A DNA stretch of 64,000 nt from Micromonospora chersina (GTDB lineage: Bacteria; Actinomycetota; Actinomycetes; Mycobacteriales; Micromonosporaceae). The notes below the pieces were generated by a model, which saw nothing but the letters and a program-made list of their open reading frames with translations, had not been told where the DNA came from and did not search any database. The stretch covers positions 2,356,001 through 2,420,000 of the forward strand of contig NZ_FMIB01000002.1 of assembly GCF_900091475.1 (NCBI RefSeq). Reading direction: 5' to 3'. Of the stretch, positions 26,305-34,708 are shown one piece after another (within the stretch, counting starts at the first letter, position 1; each line of letters begins with the position of its first letter). Made by a program: the position numbers and the translations under genes.

Positions 26305-26639
26305 CGCAGCGCGCCTTCCCGCCACGCCCAGAGCACGGCCACGAAGACTCCGCCGAGGAAGACGAACATCTCCACGATCGCGGTTGTCCCGAGTCGGGCG
26401 ACGACCACTGACCACGGATACATGAACAGCATTTCCACGTCGAAGGCGAGGAAGAGCAGTGTGGCGAGGTACCACCGGACGTGGTAGCGCGACAGTGCGT
26501 GCTCCTCGGGCTGCCACCCGGACTGGAACGGCAGGCTCTGCAGCGGTGAGGAAGCGATCGCCAGAGCCCGGTGGGCCAGATACAGGCCGGCGACGATGAG
26601 CGCGGCGACCAACGCCATGCTCACTGCCCCTGCGTACAT
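26295..26639 (-). CDS. nuoA: NADH-quinone oxidoreductase subunit A-like, first gene of the operon
   Basis: This 114-residue, three-helix protein has LFLAFDVEMLFMYPWSVV, matching the F-D-VE-FL-PW signature of NuoA, and an upstream LPFQSGWQPEEHALSRYHVRWY segment in place of the usual YECG region. The conserved Cys of that loop is missing. The start at 26639 is chosen by family length and a GGGGGCGGA tract; the frame remains open upstream. The BlaI-type operator lies 209 bases before it. Confidence 0.85.
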   Translation of the reverse strand: MYAGAVSMALVAALIVAGLYLAHRALAIASSPLQSLPFQSGWQPEEHALSRYHVRWYLATLLFLAFDVEMLFMYPWSVVVARLGTTAIVEMFVFLGGVFVAVLWAWREGALRWV

Positions 26640-26847
26640 TCCGCCCCCATCCGCGCCGCCGATTCCGAAAGCTGGCCGAGCCCGCGGCCACCCAGGCCTG
26701 CGCCCCGCGGTCCTCCCTTCGCCTTCACTGTGAGGCACTGTGCGAGATCCTCTGCCGGCACCGGGCTGCCCTGCGCAGAGGAACCGTCAGGACCGCACGT
26801 CCAACGCCGCTTCGGCATCGGCCGATCCAGGCGGCCCTCACCCACTT

Positions 26848-26867
26848 CTACTATCACGTGGTAGTAG
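26848..26867. promoter_or_regulatory. BlaI/CopY-type operator, site 3, before the nuo-like operon
   Basis: CTACTATCACGTGGTAGTAG is a 10-bp-arm palindrome with one mismatch. It lies between the leftward GH3 gene and nuoA. The other sequence between 26640 and 26925 holds no gene. Confidence 0.78.
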
Positions 26868-26925
26868 TCGACGCCTGTTGTGCCGCGAACCCGTCCACGT
26901 GTCGCAGCGGCACGAGCATGTCGGG

Positions 26926-28095
26926 TCAGCGCTTCGGGCGCAGCGAATCCACTCGCGCGACGGACTGGTCAATACGGTTCTCGCTGACGCGCCCGGTCCG
27001 GACCAAATTCATAATCGTGTCGACCGTCTCCTCGACGACCCTCGGGTTGTACACCTGCTGGTTGGCGAAGACGAGCAGGTCGAGGCCGGCCTGCAACGCC
27101 AGGGCGACCGCCTCGGCGGCGCCGTACCGGTCGGTGATCGCGACGGCCTGCATGTCGTCGCTGACCACCGGCCCGTGCCAGCCGAGCCGGCCGCGCAGCA
27201 GGTCGGTCACGGTCGCGCTCGACAGCGACGCCGGATAGGCCGGGTCCAGCTGCTTGTTGAGCAGGTGGGCGGCCATGACCGCGTCGGCGAGGCCGGCCCG
27301 GATGAGCCGCTGGAACGGTTCGAGTTCCCGTTCCTGCCAGGTGTCGCTGACGTCGACGACCTCGAAGTCGGTGTTTCCGGCGGCGCTACCCGATCCGGGA
27401 AAGTGCTTCAGCACGGTTTTCACGCCAGCCGCGCGGTGGGCCTGGATCTCCTCGGTGGCGTTGCTGACCACCACGTCCGGGTCGGCGGAGAAGCTGCGTC
27501 CGAGCTTGCCGATCGCTCGGCTGTCGGGATTGATGTTCAGGTCGACGACCGGGGCGTAGTTCAGGTTGACGCCGATCCGCGTCAGACTGGCGACCAGTCC
27601 CCGCGCCCAGTCCCGGGTGGCTGCCGGGGAGTTCTCCGCGCCGATCTCGGCCTGTGATTTGGTGGCCGGGAAGCCGTTGCTCGGGTTGAGTCGGGAGGTG
27701 CGGCCGCCTTCCTGATCGATGGAGACGATGAGCCGGCCAGGCGAGGCGTCTTTAAGGGTCTTCACCAGTCGCGTAACCTGCTGAGGCGACCGGATGTTCC
27801 GCGCGGATTTGGTCTCCAGGTCCTGATCAAAGAGGATGACCCCGCCTAAGCCGCCCCTGACCGCCTTCACGATCCAGTCGCGGTCGCTCACTTGGTCACC
27901 GCGGAAGCCGACCACGAGCAGACTGGCGATCTTTCGCCGCAGCGCAGCTTCGCCGCCGCGCGGCGCACGAGATGATCGCGTGGGGGTGGGCCGTGCCGAC
28001 GTGGCGCCCTGCGATTCGCAGCCGGCCACGGTCGCCACCGCGGCTGAGCCGATTCCGGCGAGCAGCAGTCGGCGGGGCAGGTGCACGCTGTCCAC
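26926..28095 (-). CDS. Glycoside hydrolase family 3 lipoprotein (NagZ-like)
   Basis: This 389-residue exported protein has RRLLLAG plus lipobox VAGC (Cys at 26). The GH3 barrel shows KHFPGSG...NTDF and the nucleophile region VVSDDMQAVAI. Classic NagZ has KHFPGHG...DSH, where the His-containing loop is the acid/base; here that His is absent (NTDFEV), a variant seen in actinobacterial GH3 proteins. It may cleave GlcNAc-containing wall or external glycans. The GTG at 28095 has no strong Shine-Dalgarno. It lies upstream of, and parallel to, the nuo-like operon. Confidence 0.83.
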   Translation of the reverse strand: MDSVHLPRRLLLAGIGSAAVATVAGCESQGATSARPTPTRSSRAPRGGEAALRRKIASLLVVGFRGDQVSDRDWIVKAVRGGLGGVILFDQDLETKSARNIRSPQQVTRLVKTLKDASPGRLIVSIDQEGGRTSRLNPSNGFPATKSQAEIGAENSPAATRDWARGLVASLTRIGVNLNYAPVVDLNINPDSRAIGKLGRSFSADPDVVVSNATEEIQAHRAAGVKTVLKHFPGSGSAAGNTDFEVVDVSDTWQERELEPFQRLIRAGLADAVMAAHLLNKQLDPAYPASLSSATVTDLLRGRLGWHGPVVSDDMQAVAITDRYGAAEAVALALQAGLDLLVFANQQVYNPRVVEETVDTIMNLVRTGRVSENRIDQSVARVDSLRPKR

Positions 28096-28207
28096 CCCCG
28101 CACGCTACGACCCATCCCCACACCCACCCGTGCCTTCCGGCGAGGGGTCATCCGCTGGTGGGACGGCCTCTTGACTTCAGGTGGACCTGAAGTCGGAGGG
28201 TGGCGTC

Positions 28208-28966
28208 ATGAGCGAAGACACGATGGATGCCACTGCCGGGCTGATCGCCCGACTCGACGCCGCGGAGACCGAGGCGGGTGTGGTGCGGCTACGGCACCGC
28301 AGCTACGAACTGCTGGACCTCTCCCCCGGCGCCTCCGTCGTTGACGTGGGTTGCGGAACGGGACGCGCGGTGGCCGAACTGAACCAGCGCGGCGCCGCCG
28401 CGATCGGTGTCGACCCGGACGAGCTGATGATCGCCACGGCCCGCCGCCGCTGGCCGGGGGCAGAGTTTCGGATGGGCAGCGCCGAGTCTCTCCCGCTCCC
28501 GGACCAGGCGGTGTCGGGATACCGGGCGGACAAAGTCCTGCACGTGCTGCCGGACCCGGCTGCAGCGCTGGCGGAGGCACACCGGGTGCTGACCCCGGGC
28601 GGACGGATCGTGCTGGTCGGACAGGACTGGGACGCGCTGATGATCGATTCGTCCCACCCGGACCTCACCCGGGCGATCCTGCGCAGCCAGGCCGACTCCC
28701 TCCCGAGCCCCCAGGTCGCCCGGTCCTACCGGAACCTGCTCCTGGACGCCGGATTCCAGGACGTCGCCGTCGAAGCGCACACCGGCATCTTCACCGAACC
28801 CGGATTCCTGCCGATGCTGGAGGCCTTCGCCGCCAAGGCGGTCACCGCGGGCAGCGTCATCGCGGAGCAGAGTGTTGACTGGGTGCAGGACCAGCGGTCC
28901 CGGGCGAGTACGGGGCGGCTGTTCGTGGCCATACCGATGTTCGTCGCCTCAGCCGGCCGCCCCTGA
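28208..28966 (+). CDS. Class I SAM-dependent methyltransferase
   Basis: This 252-residue methyltransferase has motif I VVDVGCGTGRAVAEL near residue 48, an acidic motif II region (IGVDPDELMI) and LTPGGRIVLVGQDWD as the post-motif. It resembles UbiE/type-11 methyltransferases acting on small molecules; the substrate is unknown. The ATG at 28208 follows GGAGGG at good spacing; an in-frame ATG nine codons upstream lacks one. It is the last rightward gene before the convergent MerR gene. Confidence 0.85.
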   Translation: MSEDTMDATAGLIARLDAAETEAGVVRLRHRSYELLDLSPGASVVDVGCGTGRAVAELNQRGAAAIGVDPDELMIATARRRWPGAEFRMGSAESLPLPDQAVSGYRADKVLHVLPDPAAALAEAHRVLTPGGRIVLVGQDWDALMIDSSHPDLTRAILRSQADSLPSPQVARSYRNLLLDAGFQDVAVEAHTGIFTEPGFLPMLEAFAAKAVTAGSVIAEQSVDWVQDQRSRASTGRLFVAIPMFVASAGRP

Positions 28967-29099
28967 TCGCTCGGTCTGACGTACCCATCGAGCCGGTGCC
29001 GAGAGGTCCTCACGTCGGGATGTCAGCGGACCGATGGAGGACGCGGCCGGCTTCGACGGATCCGGATCGTTGGCTGGCCATCGCGACAAGGCCGGCAGG

Positions 29100-29528
29100 T
29101 CATGCGGGGATGTGAGGTGTGGCGTGCGGCCCGATTCGCGCGCGCACCATGGCCTGGTAGTGCGGGCACGCGGTGAAGTCGTCGTGCTCGCACTCCAGGC
29201 CGCCGTCGATGAACCGCAGCGAGTCCTGCAGCGCGTCGATGCGTGCGACGAGGTCCGCTCGGTGACGGAGCAGGATCTCCCGCCGCCGCGTCGGCACGGC
29301 GGAGGTCAGCAGCTCACGGATCTGTTCCAGCGACAGTCCGGCCTCTTTCGCGCGCAGGATCGTCGCGACCCGGTACAGGTCTGCGGAGCGGTAGCGGCGG
29401 CGCCCCGCCACGACCCGAGCCGGCGTCAGCAGCCCCATCGACTCCCAGTGCCGCAACACGTGGGTGGCCAGCCCGAACCTGCCGGCAATTTCACCGATCG
29501 TCATCGTCGCGTCGTCGCCTGGCTGCAT
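29100..29528 (-). CDS. MerR-family transcriptional regulator
   Basis: This 142-residue regulator begins MQPGDDATMTIGEIAGRFGLATHVLRHWESMGLL, the MerR winged-helix, followed by a dimerisation coiled coil (residues 80-118) and a C-terminal EHDDFTACPHY segment with one Cys and several His. The start could also be the internal ATG at 29504. It is convergent with the methyltransferase gene and lies between it and the integrase, so it is probably the last chromosomal gene before the element. The inducer is unknown. Confidence 0.87.
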   Translation of the reverse strand: MQPGDDATMTIGEIAGRFGLATHVLRHWESMGLLTPARVVAGRRRYRSADLYRVATILRAKEAGLSLEQIRELLTSAVPTRRREILLRHRADLVARIDALQDSLRFIDGGLECEHDDFTACPHYQAMVRARIGPHATPHIPA

Positions 29529-29643
29529 ACTGACCGACCTTAGGCCGCAGCCCGGTTCGATCACTGCAGGCACCGAGCTAGCCGGCCCGTCATCCACACC
29601 CTTGGCTCGCTGGCGCCAGGACACGAGCGCCGATCTACGTCGA

Positions 29644-30780
29644 TCAAGCGGCGTGGTGCAGCCGCCGCAGCAGAGCTTTCGGGCCGCCAGGCTGGGTGGT
29701 TTCCCAGCGTCGCTGCAGCGCATCGACGAGTTGAATTTGCATCGCGTCGGTGACGTGGCTGTAGATGCCGCGAACTCCGCCGAGGCGGTGTCCGAGCCGG
29801 CGGGCTTGGGCGATCTCAGAGATGTTGTCTTCGATGAGCCATGTCTTGTGGGTGTGCCGCAGGTCGTGGAAGTGCATGCCGGGCAGGATCGGTGGGATGC
29901 CCCGTTTCGGATCGCCGGCGACGGCGGGGGTCCAGGCGCGGCGGTTGAAGTTGGAGCGGCGCTGGTGGTAGCCGCGGGCGCCGGAGAACACGATGTGATG
30001 CGGGTGCTCGGCGAGGTGGGTGGCGAGGAGGTTCGTCAGGAAGCGCGGTAGCCGGATGTGGCGGACGGAGTCGTTGGTCTTGGGCGGGCCGAGGAACAGC
30101 TTTCCCTCGACCTCGTGCAGCGCTCCGACCTCGGGGTGGACGTAGATGGTGCCGGTGGCGAGGTCGAGGTTGTCGCGGGCGAGGCCGGCGAGTTCTCCCC
30201 ATCGCATGCCGGTGTAGGCGGCGGTGAGGATCATCAGCCCGTCCGAGGGGCGGGCTTGGCAGGCGACGATGGCAGCCACCTGCGCGGCGGTGGCGTGGGG
30301 CCGTTCGGCGCGGATGCCCTTGGGGATGCGGATTCCTCGGCAGGGGTTGAAGGGGAGCCTGCGGTCTTCCACAGCCTCTTGCAGGATCATCGACAGCACC
30401 ATGATCACGTCGGCGACCGATCGGGGTGACAGGCGCTCGCCGAGGGCGACGGCGAGGGTCTTGACGTGCTGGCGGCGGATGTCGACTAGGGGTAGCTGAC
30501 CGAGGGCGGGCAGGATGTGCAGTCGTAGGTGGCTTCGGTAAGCGGCCCAGGTGGCCGGGGATGCCTGGTGTGTTGATTCCCAGATCGGTACCCAGTCGGC
30601 GAGGGGGATCCGCCCGCCGCGGGGGTCGATGAAGGTGTCGCGGGCGAGTTCCACGTCGACTTCCTTGGCGCGCAGGTCGGCGTCGGCGCGGCGCTCGTGG
30701 AGGGAGTCGGTGGTGACGGTGCCATCGGGCATGCGGAGGCGGACGCGGAATTTGGCGCCACGCTTTTCCACCCAGGCCAT
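29644..30780 (-). CDS. int: Tyrosine recombinase / integrase of the conjugative element
   Basis: This 378-residue site-specific recombinase has an N-terminal SAM-like core-binding domain (about 60-160) and a catalytic domain with Arg in TGMRWGEL, HDLRHTH, RLGHR and the nucleophile region GIYSHV. It catalyses integration and, with the excisionase, excision. The ATG overlaps the stop of xis (ATGA). It lies at the left edge of the element, where an attachment site would be expected, but no tRNA gene or att repeat is recognised next to it. Confidence 0.93.
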   Translation of the reverse strand: MAWVEKRGAKFRVRLRMPDGTVTTDSLHERRADADLRAKEVDVELARDTFIDPRGGRIPLADWVPIWESTHQASPATWAAYRSHLRLHILPALGQLPLVDIRRQHVKTLAVALGERLSPRSVADVIMVLSMILQEAVEDRRLPFNPCRGIRIPKGIRAERPHATAAQVAAIVACQARPSDGLMILTAAYTGMRWGELAGLARDNLDLATGTIYVHPEVGALHEVEGKLFLGPPKTNDSVRHIRLPRFLTNLLATHLAEHPHHIVFSGARGYHQRRSNFNRRAWTPAVAGDPKRGIPPILPGMHFHDLRHTHKTWLIEDNISEIAQARRLGHRLGGVRGIYSHVTDAMQIQLVDALQRRWETTQPGGPKALLRRLHHAA

Positions 30781-31151
30781 CAGGTACTCCGATCGGTTTG
30801 TGTCTGGTCGGGCGCTGATTGACGCGTGACTTCGGGGTCGGGGCAAGTCGGTGGTGGAGGGTGGGGGCGGCCGGCGCGCCGCCGCCGTCGGGTGGCCGGT
30901 TCGGCGGCGGCGGCGATGATCGCGGCGAGGTCGGCGGCGGAGAACCGCAGGTGCTTGCCGAGGAAGGTGCGGGGGATCTGGCGACGACCGGCGCGGCGGC
31001 GCAGCCAGGATTCCGGGACGCGTAGCAGTGCCGCTGCCTCGGCGGGGGTGTAGAGGCGGGGTTCCTGGTCGTCGCTGTGACCGGTTCGGTGGGCGGGCGG
31101 GGGTGCTGGTGGGGGTGGCCGATGTCGAGATCGGTTCGGGGTGGATGGCAT
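30780..31151 (-). CDS. xis: Excisionase-like helix-turn-helix protein
   Basis: This 123-residue protein has a MerR-like excisionase fold in LYTPAEAAALLRVPESWLRRRAGRRQIPRTFLGKHLRFSAADL (about residues 32-75), flanked by Pro/Arg-rich tails. Such proteins bend attachment-site DNA and direct excision by the integrase. It is translationally coupled to int. Confidence 0.85.
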   Translation of the reverse strand: MPSTPNRSRHRPPPPAPPPAHRTGHSDDQEPRLYTPAEAAALLRVPESWLRRRAGRRQIPRTFLGKHLRFSAADLAAIIAAAAEPATRRRRRAGRPHPPPPTCPDPEVTRQSAPDQTQTDRST

Positions 31152-31201
31152 CAGAGCTTCTCCGGTGTCGCAGTGGCAGGGAGCAGGCCAGAAGAACGAG
31201 A

Positions 31202-31249
31202 GGTGGCTCTTCGCGGGCAGCCGAGCTGGCCTGCCCGCGAAGAGCCACC
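31202..31249. terminator. Perfect 19-bp hairpin terminator
   Basis: The arm GGTGGCTCTTCGCGGGCAG and its exact complement enclose ten bases, just past the end of the leftward cytosine methyltransferase gene and before xis. Confidence 0.85.
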
Positions 31250-31265
31250 GGCGGTATGGCAGGGA

Positions 31266-32442
31266 TCAGTGGTAGCGGCACAGCAGGAGGCGAAGCGCTG
31301 CCGCTGCCTGGGCGGGGACGACACCGTTGCCGAGGACGCGAAGCGCGGCGGTGCGGGGAAGGCCGAACGAGGGATCGGTGACCCAGTGCGCGGGTAGCCC
31401 CATGAGCCACTCCACGAACGGGGGCGCCAGAACCGTCTTGCCGTAGCGGCCGGGTTGGGTGGGGGCCGGAACGGGCCGCCCGGTCAGCAGTTCCCAGCGG
31501 GCGATAGCGGGGGCGTAGATCCCCCAGGTGGTCTCGTCGAGCGTTCCGAGGTTGCCGGTGGTGAGCTCAGCGAGCGTGGTTCGCAGGTCCGGGCCGCCGT
31601 GGCCGTGGTGGCCAGGGCCACGGGCGTCGGAGGCCCGTGGTGTCGGCAGTCGCACGGCGGCAGATGGCAGGGTGAGGTCTCCGTGGGATCCCCGTTGTCC
31701 GGGGCAGCCTTTCTGTCCATCGGTGGCCCGCGGAGTGGGCAGGAGCACCTGTGACAGCGGCGGCCGGAATCCGTTACCGGCGTGGCGGCCGGGCGTGCCG
31801 GTGTCGCTCGCCCGTGGGGTCGGTAAAAGGTCGTGGCGGTTGCCGTGGGGCTCGATGACGTCTGGCAGTCCGTACTGGTGGCCCGGCCCTTTGCCGTCAC
31901 GGGCGCAGGGTGTGGGAAGTGTCCGCATGCTCTCCCCCGCCTCTGGTGGTGGCGAGCAGGAACAGCCGGTCGCGTCGGTGGGCGGCGCCGATGTCGGATG
32001 CGCGTAGGCATAGCCAGCTCGTGTCGTACCCGAGCGTGGCCAGGTCGGCGTGGACGACGTCGAGTCCGCGTCGGCGCAGCGCGGCCACGTTTTCCACGAA
32101 CACGAGTGGGGGTCGAAGGACGCGAAGGGTCGTGGTGATGTGGTGCCAGAGGCTGGAGTGGGGTCCGGTGATGCCGGCGCGTTTGCCGGCGTTGGAGATG
32201 TCCTGGCAGGGGAAGCCGGCGGTGAGGACGTCGACGGGTGGCACGTGGGTCCAGTCGATGGTGCGGATGTCGCCGAGGTTGGGCACGTGCGGCCAGTGGT
32301 GGGTGAGGACGGTGCGGGCGTGGCGGTCGGTTTCGGCGTACCAGGTGAGCTGGCCGCCGAGCACCAGCTCGACGGCCAGGTCGAGGCCGCCGTATCCGGT
32401 GCACAGCGATCCGATCCGCGGCCCGGGAACGTGGTCACTCAC
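31266..32442 (-). pseudogene. C5-cytosine DNA methyltransferase, frameshifted
   Basis: The frame from 32442 encodes a Dcm-type start (GSLCTGYGGLDLAVEL), the catalytic Cys in GFPCQDISNAGKRAG and ENV, then stops at 31897 (181 residues). The next frame carries the rest (TPCARDGKGPGHQYG ... PAHWVTDPSFG...RVLGNGVVPAQAA) to 31266. Removing one C from the five-C run at 31934-31938 restores a single chain of about 390 residues. It is either a recent frameshift or a sequencing error. GTG at 32442 follows GGGAGGT. It belongs to the element's leftward block. Confidence 0.8.
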
Positions 32443-32489
32443 GCCACCTCCCGCACACCGGTCCGGGCCTTGGCGCCCAGCGGGGGTCG

Positions 32490-33482
32490 TCAGTCATCGG
32501 CGACCTCCGCGGGTAGTTCCGGCCGGCGGAAGATCAGCACGTCCTCGTGGGTGATCAGGTGCAGCGGGGTGCCGCCGGTGCGGGCCTTGCGCACGGCTTG
32601 AAGTTGGAAGAACGACGGCCGGGCGACGAGCCGCCCGTCGCGGACCGCGGCGAGGAGCGCGACGCACCGCTCGGTCGGGATGAGGCCCGCGCGGACACCG
32701 GCGGCGATGACCGCGCTGGGCAGGTCGACGAGCTGGCCGTTCTTGCGCCACGGACGGGCGGTGACCACCACGGTGCCGCCGGGGCGCAGCAGCACCGCGC
32801 AGCCGGACAGGATCTGCTCGAACCCATCAGTGAGGCCGGTGAGGTCCCGGTAGGCGAGGTTCCCCTTGTCGGTGCCGTCGTTGTAGGCGTTGTCGAACTT
32901 CGCCACCCCATCGGCGCCGGGTCGGACGAGGCCGTGAACGGTGGGCCCGTACGGCGGTGAGGTGACGACCAGGGCGACCTGCCCGGTGAGTGCGGCGGGC
33001 AGCAGCGATCGCAGGCGGGTGGCGTCGCCGCGGACCACGGAGGCGCGGCCGCCGGCGCCCTGTTGCTGGGCGTGGGTGATGTTGGCGTCGGCGATGTTCG
33101 ACCAGCGTGGCTCGTACTCCACCCCGATCGCGTCGCGGCCCGCGTGGATCGCTTCGACCAGGGTGGTGCCGATCCCGCACATCGGGTCGAGAACGAGGTC
33201 GCCGGGCTGGGTGTAGGCGGCGATGGCGTGCGCGGCGATAGCGGGCAGCATCCGGGCGGGGTGTTTGACGGACTCGGGCACGTAGCGGCCGCGGCGCTGC
33301 ACTGGCCCGGTCCGTTGGGCGGTCGCCCACACCGACAGGCTCTCCGGTCCGCCGGGCGCGCGGTGGCGTCCGCCGGTGTCGCGGTGGCGGCCCTCGTAGT
33401 GGCGGTGCTGGCCGTGGTGGGTGTCCTCGGCCGGGTTTGCCGGCTGGTTCGGGTCGGCGGGGAAGGGCAGGTGCTCAGCCAC
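32490..33482 (-). CDS. DNA methyltransferase (TSPPY-type, N4-cytosine/N6-adenine)
   Basis: This 330-residue enzyme has the SAM motif DPMCGIGTTLVEAIHAGRDAIGVEYEP and the catalytic motif IV TSPPYG in VALVVTSPPYGPTVHGL. It probably modifies exocyclic amines in DNA, protecting the element from restriction or acting as an orphan regulator; no restriction nuclease is adjacent. The GTG start overlaps the end of the upstream degenerate paralogue by eight bases, suggesting the two are made together. Confidence 0.85.
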   Translation of the reverse strand: MAEHLPFPADPNQPANPAEDTHHGQHRHYEGRHRDTGGRHRAPGGPESLSVWATAQRTGPVQRRGRYVPESVKHPARMLPAIAAHAIAAYTQPGDLVLDPMCGIGTTLVEAIHAGRDAIGVEYEPRWSNIADANITHAQQQGAGGRASVVRGDATRLRSLLPAALTGQVALVVTSPPYGPTVHGLVRPGADGVAKFDNAYNDGTDKGNLAYRDLTGLTDGFEQILSGCAVLLRPGGTVVVTARPWRKNGQLVDLPSAVIAAGVRAGLIPTERCVALLAAVRDGRLVARPSFFQLQAVRKARTGGTPLHLITHEDVLIFRRPELPAEVADD

Positions 33483-34350
33483 GGCGACCGCCTTCCGAGC
33501 GTGGGTTCCGCCGGGAGGTGGGCGCCTGGGTGAACACCAGCAGGTCTGCGTGCACCTGCAGGTGCGCCACCGTCCACGGCTGCTCGGCCTGGGTGGCGAG
33601 GGCGAGGAGTTCCTCGTCGGTGACGTGGTAGACGAACGCGTCGCCGCACGTGTCGGCGGTGACGGCGACGATGTGTTGCAGGTAGCCCAGCCCGACGGCG
33701 GCGGCGGCCTGCACGACGGGGGTGAAGTCCTGCGGGGCGGCCGGGCTGGCGGGGGCGGTGACGACGAGGATCAGGCAGCCGCCGGGGCGCAGCAGCCGCG
33801 TGCAGGCGGTCAACAGCCACGCCAGTCGGATGCGGTTGGTCGCGTCGGCGGTGTCGAGGGGCCAGCAGGCCACGACCAGGCTGGTCGCCTCCGCCAGGGA
33901 CGCCCCGTCGGGTACAGGGACAGCCGGGTTGCTGGACGGGGGCAGGTCGGCGTCGGTGAGGTCGTCACCGAACCAGGCGCCCGTGTCCGGCAGGTCGCCG
34001 TTGTCAGACTGGACGGGCGGGTCGGAGCGGGTCGGCGGGCCGATGATCAGGCTGGACGCGTCGGTGAACCAGCCGGGGTGGTGTCGGCGCCCGCCCGTGG
34101 CGCAGGCGCTGGTGAGCGCGTGGTCGGTGGTGAGGTCGATGACCGCGTCGCCGGGGCGGCTGTAGGCGGCCACGAGCCGGTAGGCCAGCCGGGCGCCGAT
34201 CGCGCGGCCGGTGTCGGCGTCGGTGCGGGCGGTGCGCCACACGGTGATCGGGACCGGCGGGTCACCGGCCACCAGGTCGATGAGGGTCGGGTCGACATGC
34301 GGGTCGACGGGGTGGGCGGGGTCGTGGTGCTGCGGCGTGTGCTCGCTCAT
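33475..34350 (-). CDS. Degenerate paralogue of the neighbouring DNA methyltransferase
   Basis: This 291-residue protein aligns in order with the next gene: PITVWRTA with LSVWATA, YRLVAAYSRPGDAVIDL with HAIAAYTQPGDLVLDP, LLRPGGCLILVVTAP with LLRPGGTVVVTARP, and ADLLVFTQAP with EDVLIFRRPE. The SAM loop DPMCGIGTT is replaced by DLTTDHALT and TSPPYG by VACWPLD, so it probably cannot methylate. It may be a structural or DNA-binding partner of the active enzyme. This rests on visual alignment only. Confidence 0.7.
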   Translation of the reverse strand: MSEHTPQHHDPAHPVDPHVDPTLIDLVAGDPPVPITVWRTARTDADTGRAIGARLAYRLVAAYSRPGDAVIDLTTDHALTSACATGGRRHHPGWFTDASSLIIGPPTRSDPPVQSDNGDLPDTGAWFGDDLTDADLPPSSNPAVPVPDGASLAEATSLVVACWPLDTADATNRIRLAWLLTACTRLLRPGGCLILVVTAPASPAAPQDFTPVVQAAAAVGLGYLQHIVAVTADTCGDAFVYHVTDEELLALATQAEQPWTVAHLQVHADLLVFTQAPTSRRNPRSEGGRRG

Positions 34351-34389
34351 CTGGATGTCGGCTCCGCGCCGCGCGGGTAGTGCGCTGAC

Positions 34390-34438
34390 ACCCCCAAACC
34401 GGCGGTTGTGTGCTCTGACGAACGCCCCCGGTTCTCAC
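34390..34438. repeat. 49-bp inverted repeat, left arm
   Basis: This segment is the reverse complement of 36346-36394 at 46 of 49 positions. It begins ACCCCCAAACCG and ends CGGTTCTCAC. It lies upstream of the leftward degenerate methyltransferase gene start at 34350, so it may be a shared promoter or operator element. Confidence 0.85.
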
Positions 34439-34622
34439 AGCGGCTCGCAAGCGCTCACGGTCAGGCGTTCGTTGCGCTCACATCGCAGGTCAGCGGCGGC
34501 ATAGCCATGGGCTGGTGAGGGGGTCGCGAGCGCCCCGTCTGTTGGCTCCAGTGGCGTGCGCCCGCTCAACCCGGCTGGGCGGGGCGGGGTGTGGGGTTCG
34601 GCTGCTGTGCGGTGGGGACATG

Positions 34623-34660
34623 CGGCGGCGCCCTCACCTGAGAGGGTGAGGGCGCCGCCG
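34623..34660. terminator. 16-bp hairpin terminator
   Basis: CGGCGGCGCCCTCACC and a complementary right arm surround a short loop, 49 bases past the stop of the leftward gene at 34709. The stretch 34439-34622 is otherwise non-coding. Confidence 0.8.
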
Positions 34661-34708
34661 GGTGTTGCGATTTCGGGTCGGGCAGGCAGGGCCGTGCCAG
34701 TGGACGCC

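Noticed and set aside
29561..29582. A GGTTCGATC T-loop-like string near the integrase
   Set aside because: The flanking bases do not form T or acceptor stems on either strand, so no tRNA is supported.
31266..32438. Calling the two cytosine methyltransferase frames as two separate genes
   Set aside because: The second frame lacks its own start signals, and one base change joins both halves into a full-length enzyme.
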